Shown piece after piece: positions 1-8,385 of a stretch of DNA of 38,381 nucleotides (within the stretch, counting starts at the first letter, position 1; every line of letters begins with the position of its first letter). The stretch is from Candidatus Kuenenia stuttgartensis (GTDB lineage: Bacteria; Planctomycetota; Planctomycetia; Pirellulales; UBA1268). The stretch is taken from assembly GCA_945883745.1 (NCBI GenBank), contig CAMCYH010000022.1:1-38381 (forward strand). Direction: 5' to 3'. Under the pieces are notes generated by a model. That model saw only the letters and a program-made list of their open reading frames with translations, was not told where the DNA came from and did not search any database. Both the position numbers and the translations under genes were made by a program.

Positions 1-171
1 TTTTTTGGCCTCGGCACCGGCTCGACGCCACTGGCCGACACCTTCGCCGGCGACCCGGCCGGCGTCTACACGTCGTCGCTCTCGGCGAGTGAAATCCTGC
101 TCACGGTGCGACTCTTTGAGCCGTTGGCCCTGTTTCGGGCCTCACGGAATCCCCACGCACCAAAACGTTGA
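1..171 (+). CDS. 3' end of an unidentified gene (partial)
   Basis: Frame 1 is open from the window edge to a TGA at 169-171 and gives 56 residues with no start inside the window. Most codons in the first two thirds end in G or C, as in the neighbouring real genes, and the peptide is rich in G, S, T and hydrophobic residues (GTGSTPLADTF, GVYTSSLSASEILLTV). This suggests the last beta-strands of an exported protein, followed by a basic tail. No family is recognised. It lies 60 bases before the giant exoprotein gene and in the same frame, with no stop between 172 and 231 but also no start codon there, so the two are treated as separate genes. Confidence 0.45.
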   Translation, partial: FFGLGTGSTPLADTFAGDPAGVYTSSLSASEILLTVRLFEPLALFRASRNPHAPKR

Positions 172-231
172 AAACGGCGGCCGGCAGGGCATGATACAAG
201 GCGGTTCGCTGACGCAGTCTTTCTGTCGCCT

Positions 232-3200
232 ATGAGCCCTCGCCCCCGTAGCCACACCTTTCGACGGGCCCGCATCCGTCGCTCCAAACGCGCTCTGCTT
301 GCAGCGGCCGAGCGTCTTGAGAGCCGCGCGCTCCTGGCTGCGGGGCAGGCGGTGTTCAATCCCACGGGCGGCCCACAGGATTGGGAAATCCCGCAGGGCG
401 TGCAGAGCGCCTCGATCACGCTTGTCGGCGGGCTCGGAGGAACCGACGGCTCTGGCTCCACATATAATACGCCAGCCGCCCAGGTGCAGGGCACGCTCAC
501 GTGGCCTGCCGGCACGTTCGCGCTCGATCTGTGGGTCGGCGGCAACGGTGGGAATGCCGCCGGCAAGAGTTACCCGGGGGCCGGCGGATTCAACGGCGCC
601 GCGACCGGCGGAACCGGCAGCGAGTCGTCGAGCGCCGGCGGAGGCGGAGGCGGAGCGACCGACATCCGCATCGGCGGCTACCTGCCAGACACGCGCGTGA
701 TGGTCGCCGGTGGCTCTGGCGGGGCGGGTGGCACCGATCCAAACGGCTACGCGCCGGAGACCGGAGGCAACGGAGGCACGGGCGGCGCGGGCACGGCGGT
801 GGCCGGGGTATGGCCCGCCGGCAACGGCGCCGCAGGCCAAGGCAGCGATGGCGGCAGCGGTGGAGCGGGCGGTCAGGTCCCGAATGGACAATCGACGGTG
901 GGCGGCAGCGCGGAGACGCTCAGCGCCAACGGCGGCGGCGGTGGCGGCGCGGGTGGGTATTACGGCGGCGAGGGTGGCGACGCCGGCACGGCGGGCTTGA
1001 TTGGCACGGCCGGCGCCGGTGGTGGAGGCGGCGGCGGATCCTCGTATGCCGATCCGACCTTGGTGACCAACGCAACGGCCTCCGTCGGCTACAACATCTT
1101 CGCGGCCTCGGCGACGATCGACTGGGTCCACATCGGCACGACGTCGATTGAGCCACTTGAGGTAGACGTCAGCACGCAGCAGCAACTGGTGGCGACGTTT
1201 CCCGACGCTTCGTTCACCCCGACCTGGGAGGTCACCCACGGGGCGCTCCCCGAAGGCCTCGCCTTGAGCACGGGCGGCGAACTCGCGGGGACGCCGACCA
1301 AACCTGGGCACTACTCATTCACGGTAACGGTCACCGCCCAACCGACTGCCGTGGCCACGTCCACGAGAACATACACCGGCTCTGTCGCCAGCACTGTGCC
1401 GGGAACCCCCACGGACGTGCTGGGGCAAGCCGGGTATGAGTCGGTGGCCCTCACCTGGACAGCCCCGATGACCACGGGCGGCGAGGCGATCGATGGCTAT
1501 GCCGTCCGCTACTCGACCGACGGCGGATTTTTCTGGACGGTCGCGACGCCAAACACGTTCTCTTCCGCCACGTCCTACACCGTCACCGGGCTCACCAGTC
1601 GCAGTGGCTACCAGTTCGAAGTGGCCGCCATCAACGGCGTCGGCACCGGCCCCTGGTCAGCAGCAAGCAGGACGGTGGTTCCGGAATTCGATCCCGGTGC
1701 TCCTGTTGGTCTCATCGCGGTGGCGGGCGACGCCAGCGCGACACTCTCGTGGCAGCCGCCAGCCGACAGTGGCGGCTCCATCACCGGGTACCGCATTGAG
1801 GCCGAGGTCGGTTCGACGACGATCATTCTCACCGAAAACACCGGCACAACGGCCACAACCTACGAGGCCACCGGGCTCGTCAATGGCAGCTCCTACCGCT
1901 TCCGGGTCGCGGCGATCAATGAGGTTGGCCCGGGCCCCTTCTCCGCGTTGTCAAACGCTGTCGTTCCCGCGGCCCCGTCGTCGGTTGTCGCCGTGCAGGT
2001 GCTCGACGATCTCGTGATCACGGTGAACGGCGGGGCCACCGCCTACTTCCGAACGATTGCCGGCCGCATCGAGGTGGCGTCGAATCGGGTGTTTACTGCC
2101 GCGCAGCAGTTCGACCCAGACGACGTGAGTGATGTGATCGTGAGCGGCAACACCGGCGCGGGGGGCTTCGTCTTCACGGTAGGCACCCTCAACGCCGACA
2201 TTGAGATGGCGGAAATTGGATCGATCGCGTTCGAGACCGGTGCGGTCGCCACCGGCACCGTGCAGGCTGCGATCGCGACCGGGCCGCTCGTGGTCTCAAG
2301 TGCTATCCGCGGCCTCGGCGGCGTCACGCTCGATGCCGACGTACGGCTTGCCGATGACGTCGAGATCGACGGCGGTTCGGGCAGCGTAACGTTCACAGGT
2401 ACGGTCGATGGCCAGTCGCTCGGCGAGCAATCCCTCATGGTCACGGCGCTCGGATCGACCATCTTCGAAGCGGCCATCGGGGCAGCCGTTCCGCTCGAGC
2501 GTCTCGAAACCCGGGCCGTGCGGCCGCTCGTGCTCTCATCCGATACGACGCAGAGCCGCACGATCCCGCTCCACTACCTCCCCTACACGGCGCCGGACGG
2601 CAACGTCGAAGACAAATACGGCATCGAGGTGGCGATCGGCAACAACCCGGCGCGGATGTATGAGTTCGACACCGGCGGCACGGGCTTCTGGGCCGGCTAC
2701 AACCCGGAGTGGTGGCAGGGCGTGGTGCCGTCGGCCAATGCCGCGGTCATGGAGAACAAATACACGTCGGGCAATTACTTTGACGGCTTGGCGACGAATG
2801 CCGTGCTGACGCTCGGCAATGGATCGCAGACGGTCTCGACCGGCGGCGCCGTGCAGATCACCGCCATCACGGCCGGCGGCAACGACAAGACTGGCGCGAC
2901 TTTTGATTTCTCGACCGCGAGCGCGCCGCCGATCGAAGGCCACTTCTTCGGTGATTTCGGCGCATCGTTCGGGATCGCGAAGCCTCCGGGAGGCCAGGTC
3001 GATCCTCCCGTGCAGGTGACCAATCCGCTCCTCCAGTTGCCGGGCAATCTGTCGAGTGGATTCGTGGTGCAGCTTGGCCCGCTCGGCACGTCGCCACGGG
3101 TGGTGGTCGGCATCACCGATGAGCTCCGCGGGCAGTTCCCCACGGCCATCCCGCTCACCGAGATCGATGGCCTGCTCTATCCGAATCCCAACGGCGCGGC

Positions 3201-6200
3201 GTTCCAACGGCAGGCCTACGAGCAGTTCGCGTTTTCGGGCGAGTATTCGCTCTCTCGAGACGGTGGCGCAAACACATTCGATCTCGGCACGATTGAGACA
3301 CTGATCGACAGCGGCGCACCGACGATGACGATCCACTACCCGGTTCATTCGAGGCTCCCCGGAGACGAATTCGTCAGCGGGGGAATGGTCACGAATGGCA
3401 CGACGTTCACCGGTGTGTTTCCACTGCCCGGAGCGCCGTCCTTCAACTGGAGCTTCGTCGCCGGCAGCGAAGCCTCGGTCGATGCGATCGACTTCACCAC
3501 CTCGGGCAGCGCCGCCTCCACGGGCAACAGCGTCAACACCGGCCTCAATTTCTACAACGCCTACGACGTGATGTTCGACGTGACCACGGGCTACCTGCGG
3601 GTGCGGCCGAGCGGCGGCCTGTCGAGCGCGCAGCTGGAGTCGGTGACGACGCTGGGCAGCCAGCGGTATGGCCAAAACGCGATCCTCTCGGGTACCTACA
3701 CCACCGGTGGAGGTGAGTTCTTCGTGGCCGGCGCGACGACGCTCGCCGGTGCGGTGACCGTTTCCGCCGGCACCGGCGCGGTGACCTTCAGCGGCACGGT
3801 CGATTCGGCAGCTGGCGGCCACCAGCCGCTCGCCATCGAGTCATCGTCGCAGACCGAGTTCGTCCGGCCCGTCGGCGCGATGTGGCCGCTTGCCAGCCTC
3901 ACGACCGACACCGGCGGCACGACAGCAGCCGTGTCGGTCAGCACGACGGGCGGCCAGCGGTTCGGCGACGCCGCCACGCTCGCGGGCATCTACACGACAA
4001 ACAATGCACTCTTCTCCGTCGCCGGCGACACGACGCTCACGGGCGCCGTGACGATCCAGACCTCGGGAGCCGATGGCGATGGGAGCGGCGGCCCGATCCA
4101 GTTCACCGGCCGGATCGATTCCAGCGTTGACACGGCATTTCCGCTCTCGCTCGACGCCGGTGATGAAACGATCACGGTGGCGGGCGCGGTGGGGGCCTCG
4201 CGGCCACTCGGCGGCATCGCCATCGCGTCGGCACAGACCGCGTTGTTCACGGCGGCCGTGCATCTCGATGGCAGCGGCTTCGGCGCCGCCGCCGACGGGC
4301 TCGTCGTGGCGGATCAGGTCACGGTCCGCCTGTCCGCAGGCGGCTCGATCCGTCGGTTCACCGGCAGCGGCGTGGTCTTCGACAAGGAGTCGCAGCATTC
4401 GCACCTCCGCGGCTTCGAGATCACCGACAACGTCTATGACGGCATCCAGATCGCCGCCAAGACCGCCGGCGGCACGATCACCTATTCAGGCACGGTGATC
4501 GAAGGCAACACGATCCACGGCAACGGAGCCTTCGGCATCGAGGCGGCCGGCCCGGTCCGTGGCCTCACCATCCACGACAATACGATCGGCCGCGAGGGCA
4601 CGACAAACCCGTGGGGCTATGTGAGTGGCGGGCCAAATACCCACGGCGTCGTGCTCGCTCCCGGCAGCTACTCCGGCACCGTGATCAAGGGCAATTCGAT
4701 CCGCTTCAATCGCCGCAGCGGCATCATGATGCCCGGGGGCGTGCAGGGCGTCGCCATTTCCGGCAACACGATCGAGCGCAACACGGCCCACGGCATCGAG
4801 GCCGCCACGGGCGACTTTACCGGTACGACGGTCACTCGCAACACGATCCGAAACAACGGTGGCGACGGCATCTCGCTCGGCGGCGGCATCGGGCAGGGCG
4901 AATCGTCCGGCGGCAATCCGCAGGCAGGCTACTCGGCCGCGGTGGGGCATTATCTCGTGCCCTACGCGAACAACCCGAACTTCTACAACGACACGAATCC
5001 GCCGGCCGACCCGCAGATCGCGATGCAGGTGGGCACGAAGCAACTCGCGGTGAACCTCGACACCGGCTCCCGCGGCCTCTATTTCGATGCCCTCCAGCTC
5101 GACGCAAACATCGCGCTCGACGGGCCGAAGGGGCACGTCTTTCTGAACAGTTCGAATCGACTGTACTTCGGCCAGTGGTCGAATCAGACGATCACGTTCA
5201 CGCAGTCGTCATACGTTGGAACGGGTAACGCCAATTCCGGCGGCAAGGCACAGGCGCACGTGCCGGTCCTCGTCGTCACGGCGATCGGTGCCTCGACGAC
5301 GCCGGCACCGGGGTCAACCGTCGCAAATACCACGTTCGGCACGACGATCTCGAGCGGCTCGATCACGATCACTGACGGCACGCTCACGCGCACGGTCGGT
5401 ATCGTGCCAAACGCCACCGGCATCGGCCCGGCGGGCACCGTCACGATCCCCGGCGGCTGGTGGGCCAACTATGCCGACAACATGCTCACCGCGACGACGT
5501 CGAAACTCGCACCGGTAGCGAACTTCGGCATCGGCTTCGACCGCTCGGGACAGGGCACCGCCCCGACCACCGGTGACCGAAACCAGCTCTACAACGCCTT
5601 TTTGAATCTTCCCGAGATGCAGGCGGGCTCGATGCGGCCGGGCTACGTGATCTCGGCCGAGGGCGTAAAGCTCGGGCTCGACAGCGGCGTGAGCGGCTTT
5701 GCCTCTACCGACCTCGCGCCGACCGGGCTCCCGCAGCAGGGCCAATCGGCCCCCGATTGGCAGCCGGCCACGGGCACGGTGACCTACGAGAGCACGACGA
5801 GCGGCACCGGCCAGATCGTCATCGACATGGGCATCCCCAGCGGCATCCTCACGCTGCCAGGGAAGAGGCCGTCGTCGAAGTTCAGCGGCACGATGACAGT
5901 CAACCTGCTCAACTCGACTGGCGCGGTGGGCTACGACATCGACACGTCGGATTCAAGCAACCTGCTCAACCCCACGGAGGTCGAGTTTTTCAATCCACTC
6001 GCCGGCACCTCCACCGAAAACCTCCCGCCACAGAGCAGCCAGTTTTTCAACACGGGCCGCAAGGTCTTCGCGGCCTTCGACTACCTCTACGACGCTGCGG
6101 CGGGCCTCCTCGGGCTCAAGGTGGGGAGCACGACGAATGCCCAAAATGCCTTCGCTGATGGCGGCGGCCAGTTCACCGCGGCCCATTATCCCAACCCCAA

Positions 6201-7620
6201 CGCACCGGCGGGCGTCACGGACCTGAGAATCGGCGGCGACTCAGCCTGGCACGGGAACACGATCGCCGACAATCGAGGGACCGGCGTCACGGTCAACGGC
6301 GCGGGCTCAGTGGGCAACCAGATCCTCTCGAACCTCATCTTCGCCAACACGGGCGGGGGCATCGTGCTTGCGAACGGCGGCAACGCTGATCAGACCGCCC
6401 CGACGCTGGCCGGTGATGCAGCGATTCGCGGAGAGCGCTCGATCCGGGTCTCGGGCACGGCACCAACTGGCAGCGGCTTCGTTACGGTGCAGTTCTTCGC
6501 GAGCCCCGGCAGCGATGCCACCGATCCTGCGGTGGTGCAGGGCCGCCGCCTGCTCGGCACGAGCGAACTCACCGCCGGCCAGCCGTTCACGGTGGAGTTC
6601 GCGGTCGCCGAAACCATGCTCACCGACTGGATCACGGCTACCGCGACATCGACGTCGCTCAACACGTCCGAATTTTCCTCTGCTGTGCGGGTGACGACGC
6701 TGATCGTCGATTCGACGGCCGATACCGGCACCGGCTCGCTGCGGAATGCGATCACGATGGCCAATGCCGCGGCGGGCCGCGAGACGATTCTTTTCGAACT
6801 GCCCGTGGGCAGTCCGCCCGTGATCGCGCTCACTTCAGCGCTCCCGCAGCTCACCTCCGCGATGGTGATCGACGGGCAGGCCTCGGGAGTGACGATCAGC
6901 GGCGCCGCGATCCCCGGTGCCGCCGACGGCCTGCGGGTCGGATCGTCCGTCCGCGTACTGCCGCCCCGACCGGGCGCGATGCCCCGCCCCGTCTCGGCAG
7001 CCGGGCCCATCTGGGGACCAGTGCTCTCCGCGCCCGCCACCGAGATCCGGTCGCTCGCGGTAACCGGTTTTGCCCAAGGAAGCGGCATCGTCGTGGCCGC
7101 CGCGGCAACGGTGGAAAACGTCTCCGTCACCGCCTCATCGATCGGCATCTCGCTGGTCGGGGCCCGAGCCGCCGTCGTCCGCGACAGCTCGATCACAAAC
7201 AGCCTGTCCTGGGGCCTCTACGCCGCCGGGTCTCTCGCCGGCAGCAGCCTCACGGGCAACACGGTCTCTGGCAGCGGCCTCCTCGGGATCTATCTCGACA
7301 ACGCCTCGGGACTCTCCGTGACTGCGAACACCACCAACGGTGGCACCGCTAAGGGCCTTTACTCGACCGGCATCTACGTCGGCGGCCAGTCAGCCGGCAC
7401 GACGCTCACCGACAACGCCTCGAGCGGCAACGGCAACGGCCTGCTGCTCGTCGATGCCCAGGGAGCCACGATCGAACGCAACCAGTTCATCAGCAACCGC
7501 GGCTTCGGCGTGCTCGCCAGCGGCAACTCGACGGGCACCACGCTCCGCGGCAACACAATCAGCGGCAACGGTCGCAACACCTCCCTCACCCGCGCCTTCG
7601 GCCTCATCGGCAACGGGTAG
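232..7620 (+). CDS. Giant mosaic exoprotein with FN3, haemagglutinin-like and beta-helix repeats and two pepsin-like domains
   Basis: A 2462-residue protein, probably extracellular or surface-bound. The basic N-terminus carries LESRALLA (29-36), a variant of the planctomycete LEPRxLL motif; there is no classical signal peptide. Rough layout: Gly-rich segment 88-290; putative Ig (He_PIG-like, LPEGLALSTGGELAGTPT) about 318-380; fibronectin III domains about 390-483 and 490-578; haemagglutinin-like beta repeats about 717-775 and 1142-1342; aspartic-protease-like domain A about 781-1130 (D813-T-G, D1026-S-G); beta-helix repeats with NTIxxN motifs about 1388-1580; protease-like domain B about 1590-1966 (D1610-T-G-S, D1865-M-G); a CSLREA-like motif SLRNAITMANA near 2169-2179; and beta-helix repeats to the end. 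No C-terminal anchor or autotransporter barrel is visible. The ATG at 232 has no clear Shine-Dalgarno. Adhesion or surface proteolysis is inferred. Confidence 0.9.
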   Translation: MSPRPRSHTFRRARIRRSKRALLAAAERLESRALLAAGQAVFNPTGGPQDWEIPQGVQSASITLVGGLGGTDGSGSTYNTPAAQVQGTLTWPAGTFALDLWVGGNGGNAAGKSYPGAGGFNGAATGGTGSESSSAGGGGGGATDIRIGGYLPDTRVMVAGGSGGAGGTDPNGYAPETGGNGGTGGAGTAVAGVWPAGNGAAGQGSDGGSGGAGGQVPNGQSTVGGSAETLSANGGGGGGAGGYYGGEGGDAGTAGLIGTAGAGGGGGGGSSYADPTLVTNATASVGYNIFAASATIDWVHIGTTSIEPLEVDVSTQQQLVATFPDASFTPTWEVTHGALPEGLALSTGGELAGTPTKPGHYSFTVTVTAQPTAVATSTRTYTGSVASTVPGTPTDVLGQAGYESVALTWTAPMTTGGEAIDGYAVRYSTDGGFFWTVATPNTFSSATSYTVTGLTSRSGYQFEVAAINGVGTGPWSAASRTVVPEFDPGAPVGLIAVAGDASATLSWQPPADSGGSITGYRIEAEVGSTTIILTENTGTTATTYEATGLVNGSSYRFRVAAINEVGPGPFSALSNAVVPAAPSSVVAVQVLDDLVITVNGGATAYFRTIAGRIEVASNRVFTAAQQFDPDDVSDVIVSGNTGAGGFVFTVGTLNADIEMAEIGSIAFETGAVATGTVQAAIATGPLVVSSAIRGLGGVTLDADVRLADDVEIDGGSGSVTFTGTVDGQSLGEQSLMVTALGSTIFEAAIGAAVPLERLETRAVRPLVLSSDTTQSRTIPLHYLPYTAPDGNVEDKYGIEVAIGNNPARMYEFDTGGTGFWAGYNPEWWQGVVPSANAAVMENKYTSGNYFDGLATNAVLTLGNGSQTVSTGGAVQITAITAGGNDKTGATFDFSTASAPPIEGHFFGDFGASFGIAKPPGGQVDPPVQVTNPLLQLPGNLSSGFVVQLGPLGTSPRVVVGITDELRGQFPTAIPLTEIDGLLYPNPNGAAFQRQAYEQFAFSGEYSLSRDGGANTFDLGTIETLIDSGAPTMTIHYPVHSRLPGDEFVSGGMVTNGTTFTGVFPLPGAPSFNWSFVAGSEASVDAIDFTTSGSAASTGNSVNTGLNFYNAYDVMFDVTTGYLRVRPSGGLSSAQLESVTTLGSQRYGQNAILSGTYTTGGGEFFVAGATTLAGAVTVSAGTGAVTFSGTVDSAAGGHQPLAIESSSQTEFVRPVGAMWPLASLTTDTGGTTAAVSVSTTGGQRFGDAATLAGIYTTNNALFSVAGDTTLTGAVTIQTSGADGDGSGGPIQFTGRIDSSVDTAFPLSLDAGDETITVAGAVGASRPLGGIAIASAQTALFTAAVHLDGSGFGAAADGLVVADQVTVRLSAGGSIRRFTGSGVVFDKESQHSHLRGFEITDNVYDGIQIAAKTAGGTITYSGTVIEGNTIHGNGAFGIEAAGPVRGLTIHDNTIGREGTTNPWGYVSGGPNTHGVVLAPGSYSGTVIKGNSIRFNRRSGIMMPGGVQGVAISGNTIERNTAHGIEAATGDFTGTTVTRNTIRNNGGDGISLGGGIGQGESSGGNPQAGYSAAVGHYLVPYANNPNFYNDTNPPADPQIAMQVGTKQLAVNLDTGSRGLYFDALQLDANIALDGPKGHVFLNSSNRLYFGQWSNQTITFTQSSYVGTGNANSGGKAQAHVPVLVVTAIGASTTPAPGSTVANTTFGTTISSGSITITDGTLTRTVGIVPNATGIGPAGTVTIPGGWWANYADNMLTATTSKLAPVANFGIGFDRSGQGTAPTTGDRNQLYNAFLNLPEMQAGSMRPGYVISAEGVKLGLDSGVSGFASTDLAPTGLPQQGQSAPDWQPATGTVTYESTTSGTGQIVIDMGIPSGILTLPGKRPSSKFSGTMTVNLLNSTGAVGYDIDTSDSSNLLNPTEVEFFNPLAGTSTENLPPQSSQFFNTGRKVFAAFDYLYDAAAGLLGLKVGSTTNAQNAFADGGGQFTAAHYPNPNAPAGVTDLRIGGDSAWHGNTIADNRGTGVTVNGAGSVGNQILSNLIFANTGGGIVLANGGNADQTAPTLAGDAAIRGERSIRVSGTAPTGSGFVTVQFFASPGSDATDPAVVQGRRLLGTSELTAGQPFTVEFAVAETMLTDWITATATSTSLNTSEFSSAVRVTTLIVDSTADTGTGSLRNAITMANAAAGRETILFELPVGSPPVIALTSALPQLTSAMVIDGQASGVTISGAAIPGAADGLRVGSSVRVLPPRPGAMPRPVSAAGPIWGPVLSAPATEIRSLAVTGFAQGSGIVVAAAATVENVSVTASSIGISLVGARAAVVRDSSITNSLSWGLYAAGSLAGSSLTGNTVSGSGLLGIYLDNASGLSVTANTTNGGTAKGLYSTGIYVGGQSAGTTLTDNASSGNGNGLLLVDAQGATIERNQFISNRGFGVLASGNSTGTTLRGNTISGNGRNTSLTRAFGLIGNG
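2572..3621 (+). other. Pepsin-like aspartic-protease domain A inside the giant exoprotein
   Basis: Residues about 781-1130. The first motif is a hydrophobic strand followed by FDTGGTGFW, with D813 as the candidate catalytic Asp. The second is TLIDSGAPTMTIHYP with D1026, 213 residues later. Between them lie FGASFGI and LLQLPGNLSSGFVVQLG, and the domain ends with NTGLNFYNAYDVMFDVTTGYLRV. Two D-S/T-G motifs in hydrophobic surroundings are the signature of bilobal A1-type aspartic proteases. The layout recalls, from memory, the protease domains embedded in mycobacterial PE_PGRS proteins. Both catalytic motifs look intact. Activity is not shown. Confidence 0.6.
4999..6129 (+). other. Pepsin-like aspartic-protease domain B inside the giant exoprotein, altered second motif
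   Basis: Residues about 1590-1966, a second copy of domain A by pattern. LAVNLDTGSRGLYFD carries D1610. FGIGF and LPEMQAGSMRPGYVIS follow, and NTGRKVFAAFDYLYDAAAGLLGL matches the end of domain A. The second catalytic motif reads IVIDMGIPSGILTLP, with D1865 followed by Met where Ser or Thr is usual. The catalytic Asp is therefore kept but its hydroxyl neighbour is lost. It interrupts the beta-helix repeats. It may be weakly active or a binding domain. Confidence 0.55.
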
Positions 7621-7648
7621 GAAATTACTTCACGCCAGCAATCGACTT

Positions 7649-7788
7649 GCTCAGGGTTGCCCGTGCCACGGAGCCGGCGTTGGCAGCGAGCGAAGGCATG
7701 GATGCCGAGAGCGAAGCTGGCATCGAGTGAGCGCAGGGCAGGATGCCCGGAGCGAACGTCCGGCGATGTGGCACGGGCAAGCCTGAGC
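7649..7788. repeat. Structured non-coding element with 21-base inverted arms and 21-base periodic core
   Basis: It lies between the convergent giant exoprotein and glutathione peroxidase genes. Arms 7649-7669 and 7768-7788 are inverted and match at 20 of 21 positions (core TTGCCCGTGCCAC). The interior holds four near-copies of GAGCGAA at 7688, 7709, 7729 (GAGCGCA) and 7750, a 20-21-base period, with small hairpins at 7695-7706 (GGCAT/ATGCC) and 7736-7748 (GGGCA/TGCCC). No convincing ORF. It may be a dispersed genomic repeat or miniature element, and could end transcription from both sides. No T-run follows the arms. Confidence 0.6.
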
Positions 7789-7808
7789 CGCGCGGCCAAC
7801 CGGGGCAA

Positions 7809-8363
7809 TCACTTCGCCAGTGCCGCCTCGATGGCCGACACCAGTTCCGCATCATCCGGTGATACCCGGGTCTTGAAGCGACCCGCGATCTTCCCGTCCT
7901 TGCCGATCAGGAACTTCTCGAAGTTCCAGCCCACCTCGCCACTCGGGTCAGCCGTTTCGGTAAGCACCTTATAGAGCGCCGCCTTTTCCGGCCCCTTCAC
8001 CGCGATCTTCGAAAACATCGGAAAGCTCACGGCATATTTCGTCGAGCAAAACTCCTTGATCTGCTCGTCGCTGCCTGGCTCCTGGGCACCGAAGTCGTTG
8101 GCCGGAAAGCCGAGCACCACGAAGCCCTTGTCTTTGTACTTTTCATAGAGCCCCTGCAGGCCGGAATACTGGGGAGTGGCTCCACAGCGGCTGGCCACGT
8201 TGACGATCAGCACAACCTTGCCCTGATAGGTGCCGAGATCGACATCTTTCCCATCGATTGTCTTCATCGTGCCCGAAAGGGGCGAGTCGGCACGGCTCGT
8301 ATCGGCAAACATCGTCATCAGGCCACAGAGAGCACAGATCGCAAGCAGCACGACGTTGGACAT
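7809..8363 (-). CDS. Exported Cys-type glutathione peroxidase family protein
   Basis: 184 residues, reducing peroxides with thiols (in bacterial Cys-type members usually thioredoxin). The start is the ATG at 8363, six bases after AGGA; an upstream ATG in the same frame would bury the signal peptide. Residues 1-25 form a hydrophobic signal sequence, so a periplasmic or envelope location is inferred. Catalytic residues are visible: C60 in NVASRCGATPQY, Q94 in GAQEPG, and W146-N147 in WNFEKF. C106 in EFCSTKY is placed as the resolving Cys of plant and bacterial members. The usual FPCNQF motif reads FPANDF. There is no Sec codon. It starts 22 bases after pckA and is probably cotranscribed with it. 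Confidence 0.88.
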   Translation of the reverse strand: MSNVVLLAICALCGLMTMFADTSRADSPLSGTMKTIDGKDVDLGTYQGKVVLIVNVASRCGATPQYSGLQGLYEKYKDKGFVVLGFPANDFGAQEPGSDEQIKEFCSTKYAVSFPMFSKIAVKGPEKAALYKVLTETADPSGEVGWNFEKFLIGKDGKIAGRFKTRVSPDDAELVSAIEAALAK

Positions 8364-8385
8364 GGATGATCCTTTCAGGAGCGTT

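Noticed and set aside
193..198. Possible -10 (GATACA) with TTGAAA at 168-173 before the giant gene
   Set aside because: The spacer is 19 bases and the -10 matches only three of six positions; too weak to list as a promoter.
460..480. TATAAT-like hexamer near 468
   Set aside because: Inside the coding sequence of the giant gene with no matching -35 or gene start downstream.
600..1050. GGC-rich repetitive stretch as a possible tandem DNA repeat or CRISPR-like array
   Set aside because: It encodes a Gly-rich protein segment; repeat units vary in length and there are no spacers.
142..1311. Long minus-strand frame of 389 codons opposite the start of the giant gene
   Set aside because: Arg/Ala-rich shadow of the Gly-rich coding strand; no domain, and the + strand reading has recognised Ig and FN3 domains.
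2536..3822. Minus-strand frame of 428 codons inside the giant gene
   Set aside because: Low-complexity R/A/E/H composition typical of a GC-rich antisense shadow; the + strand encodes protease-like domain A.
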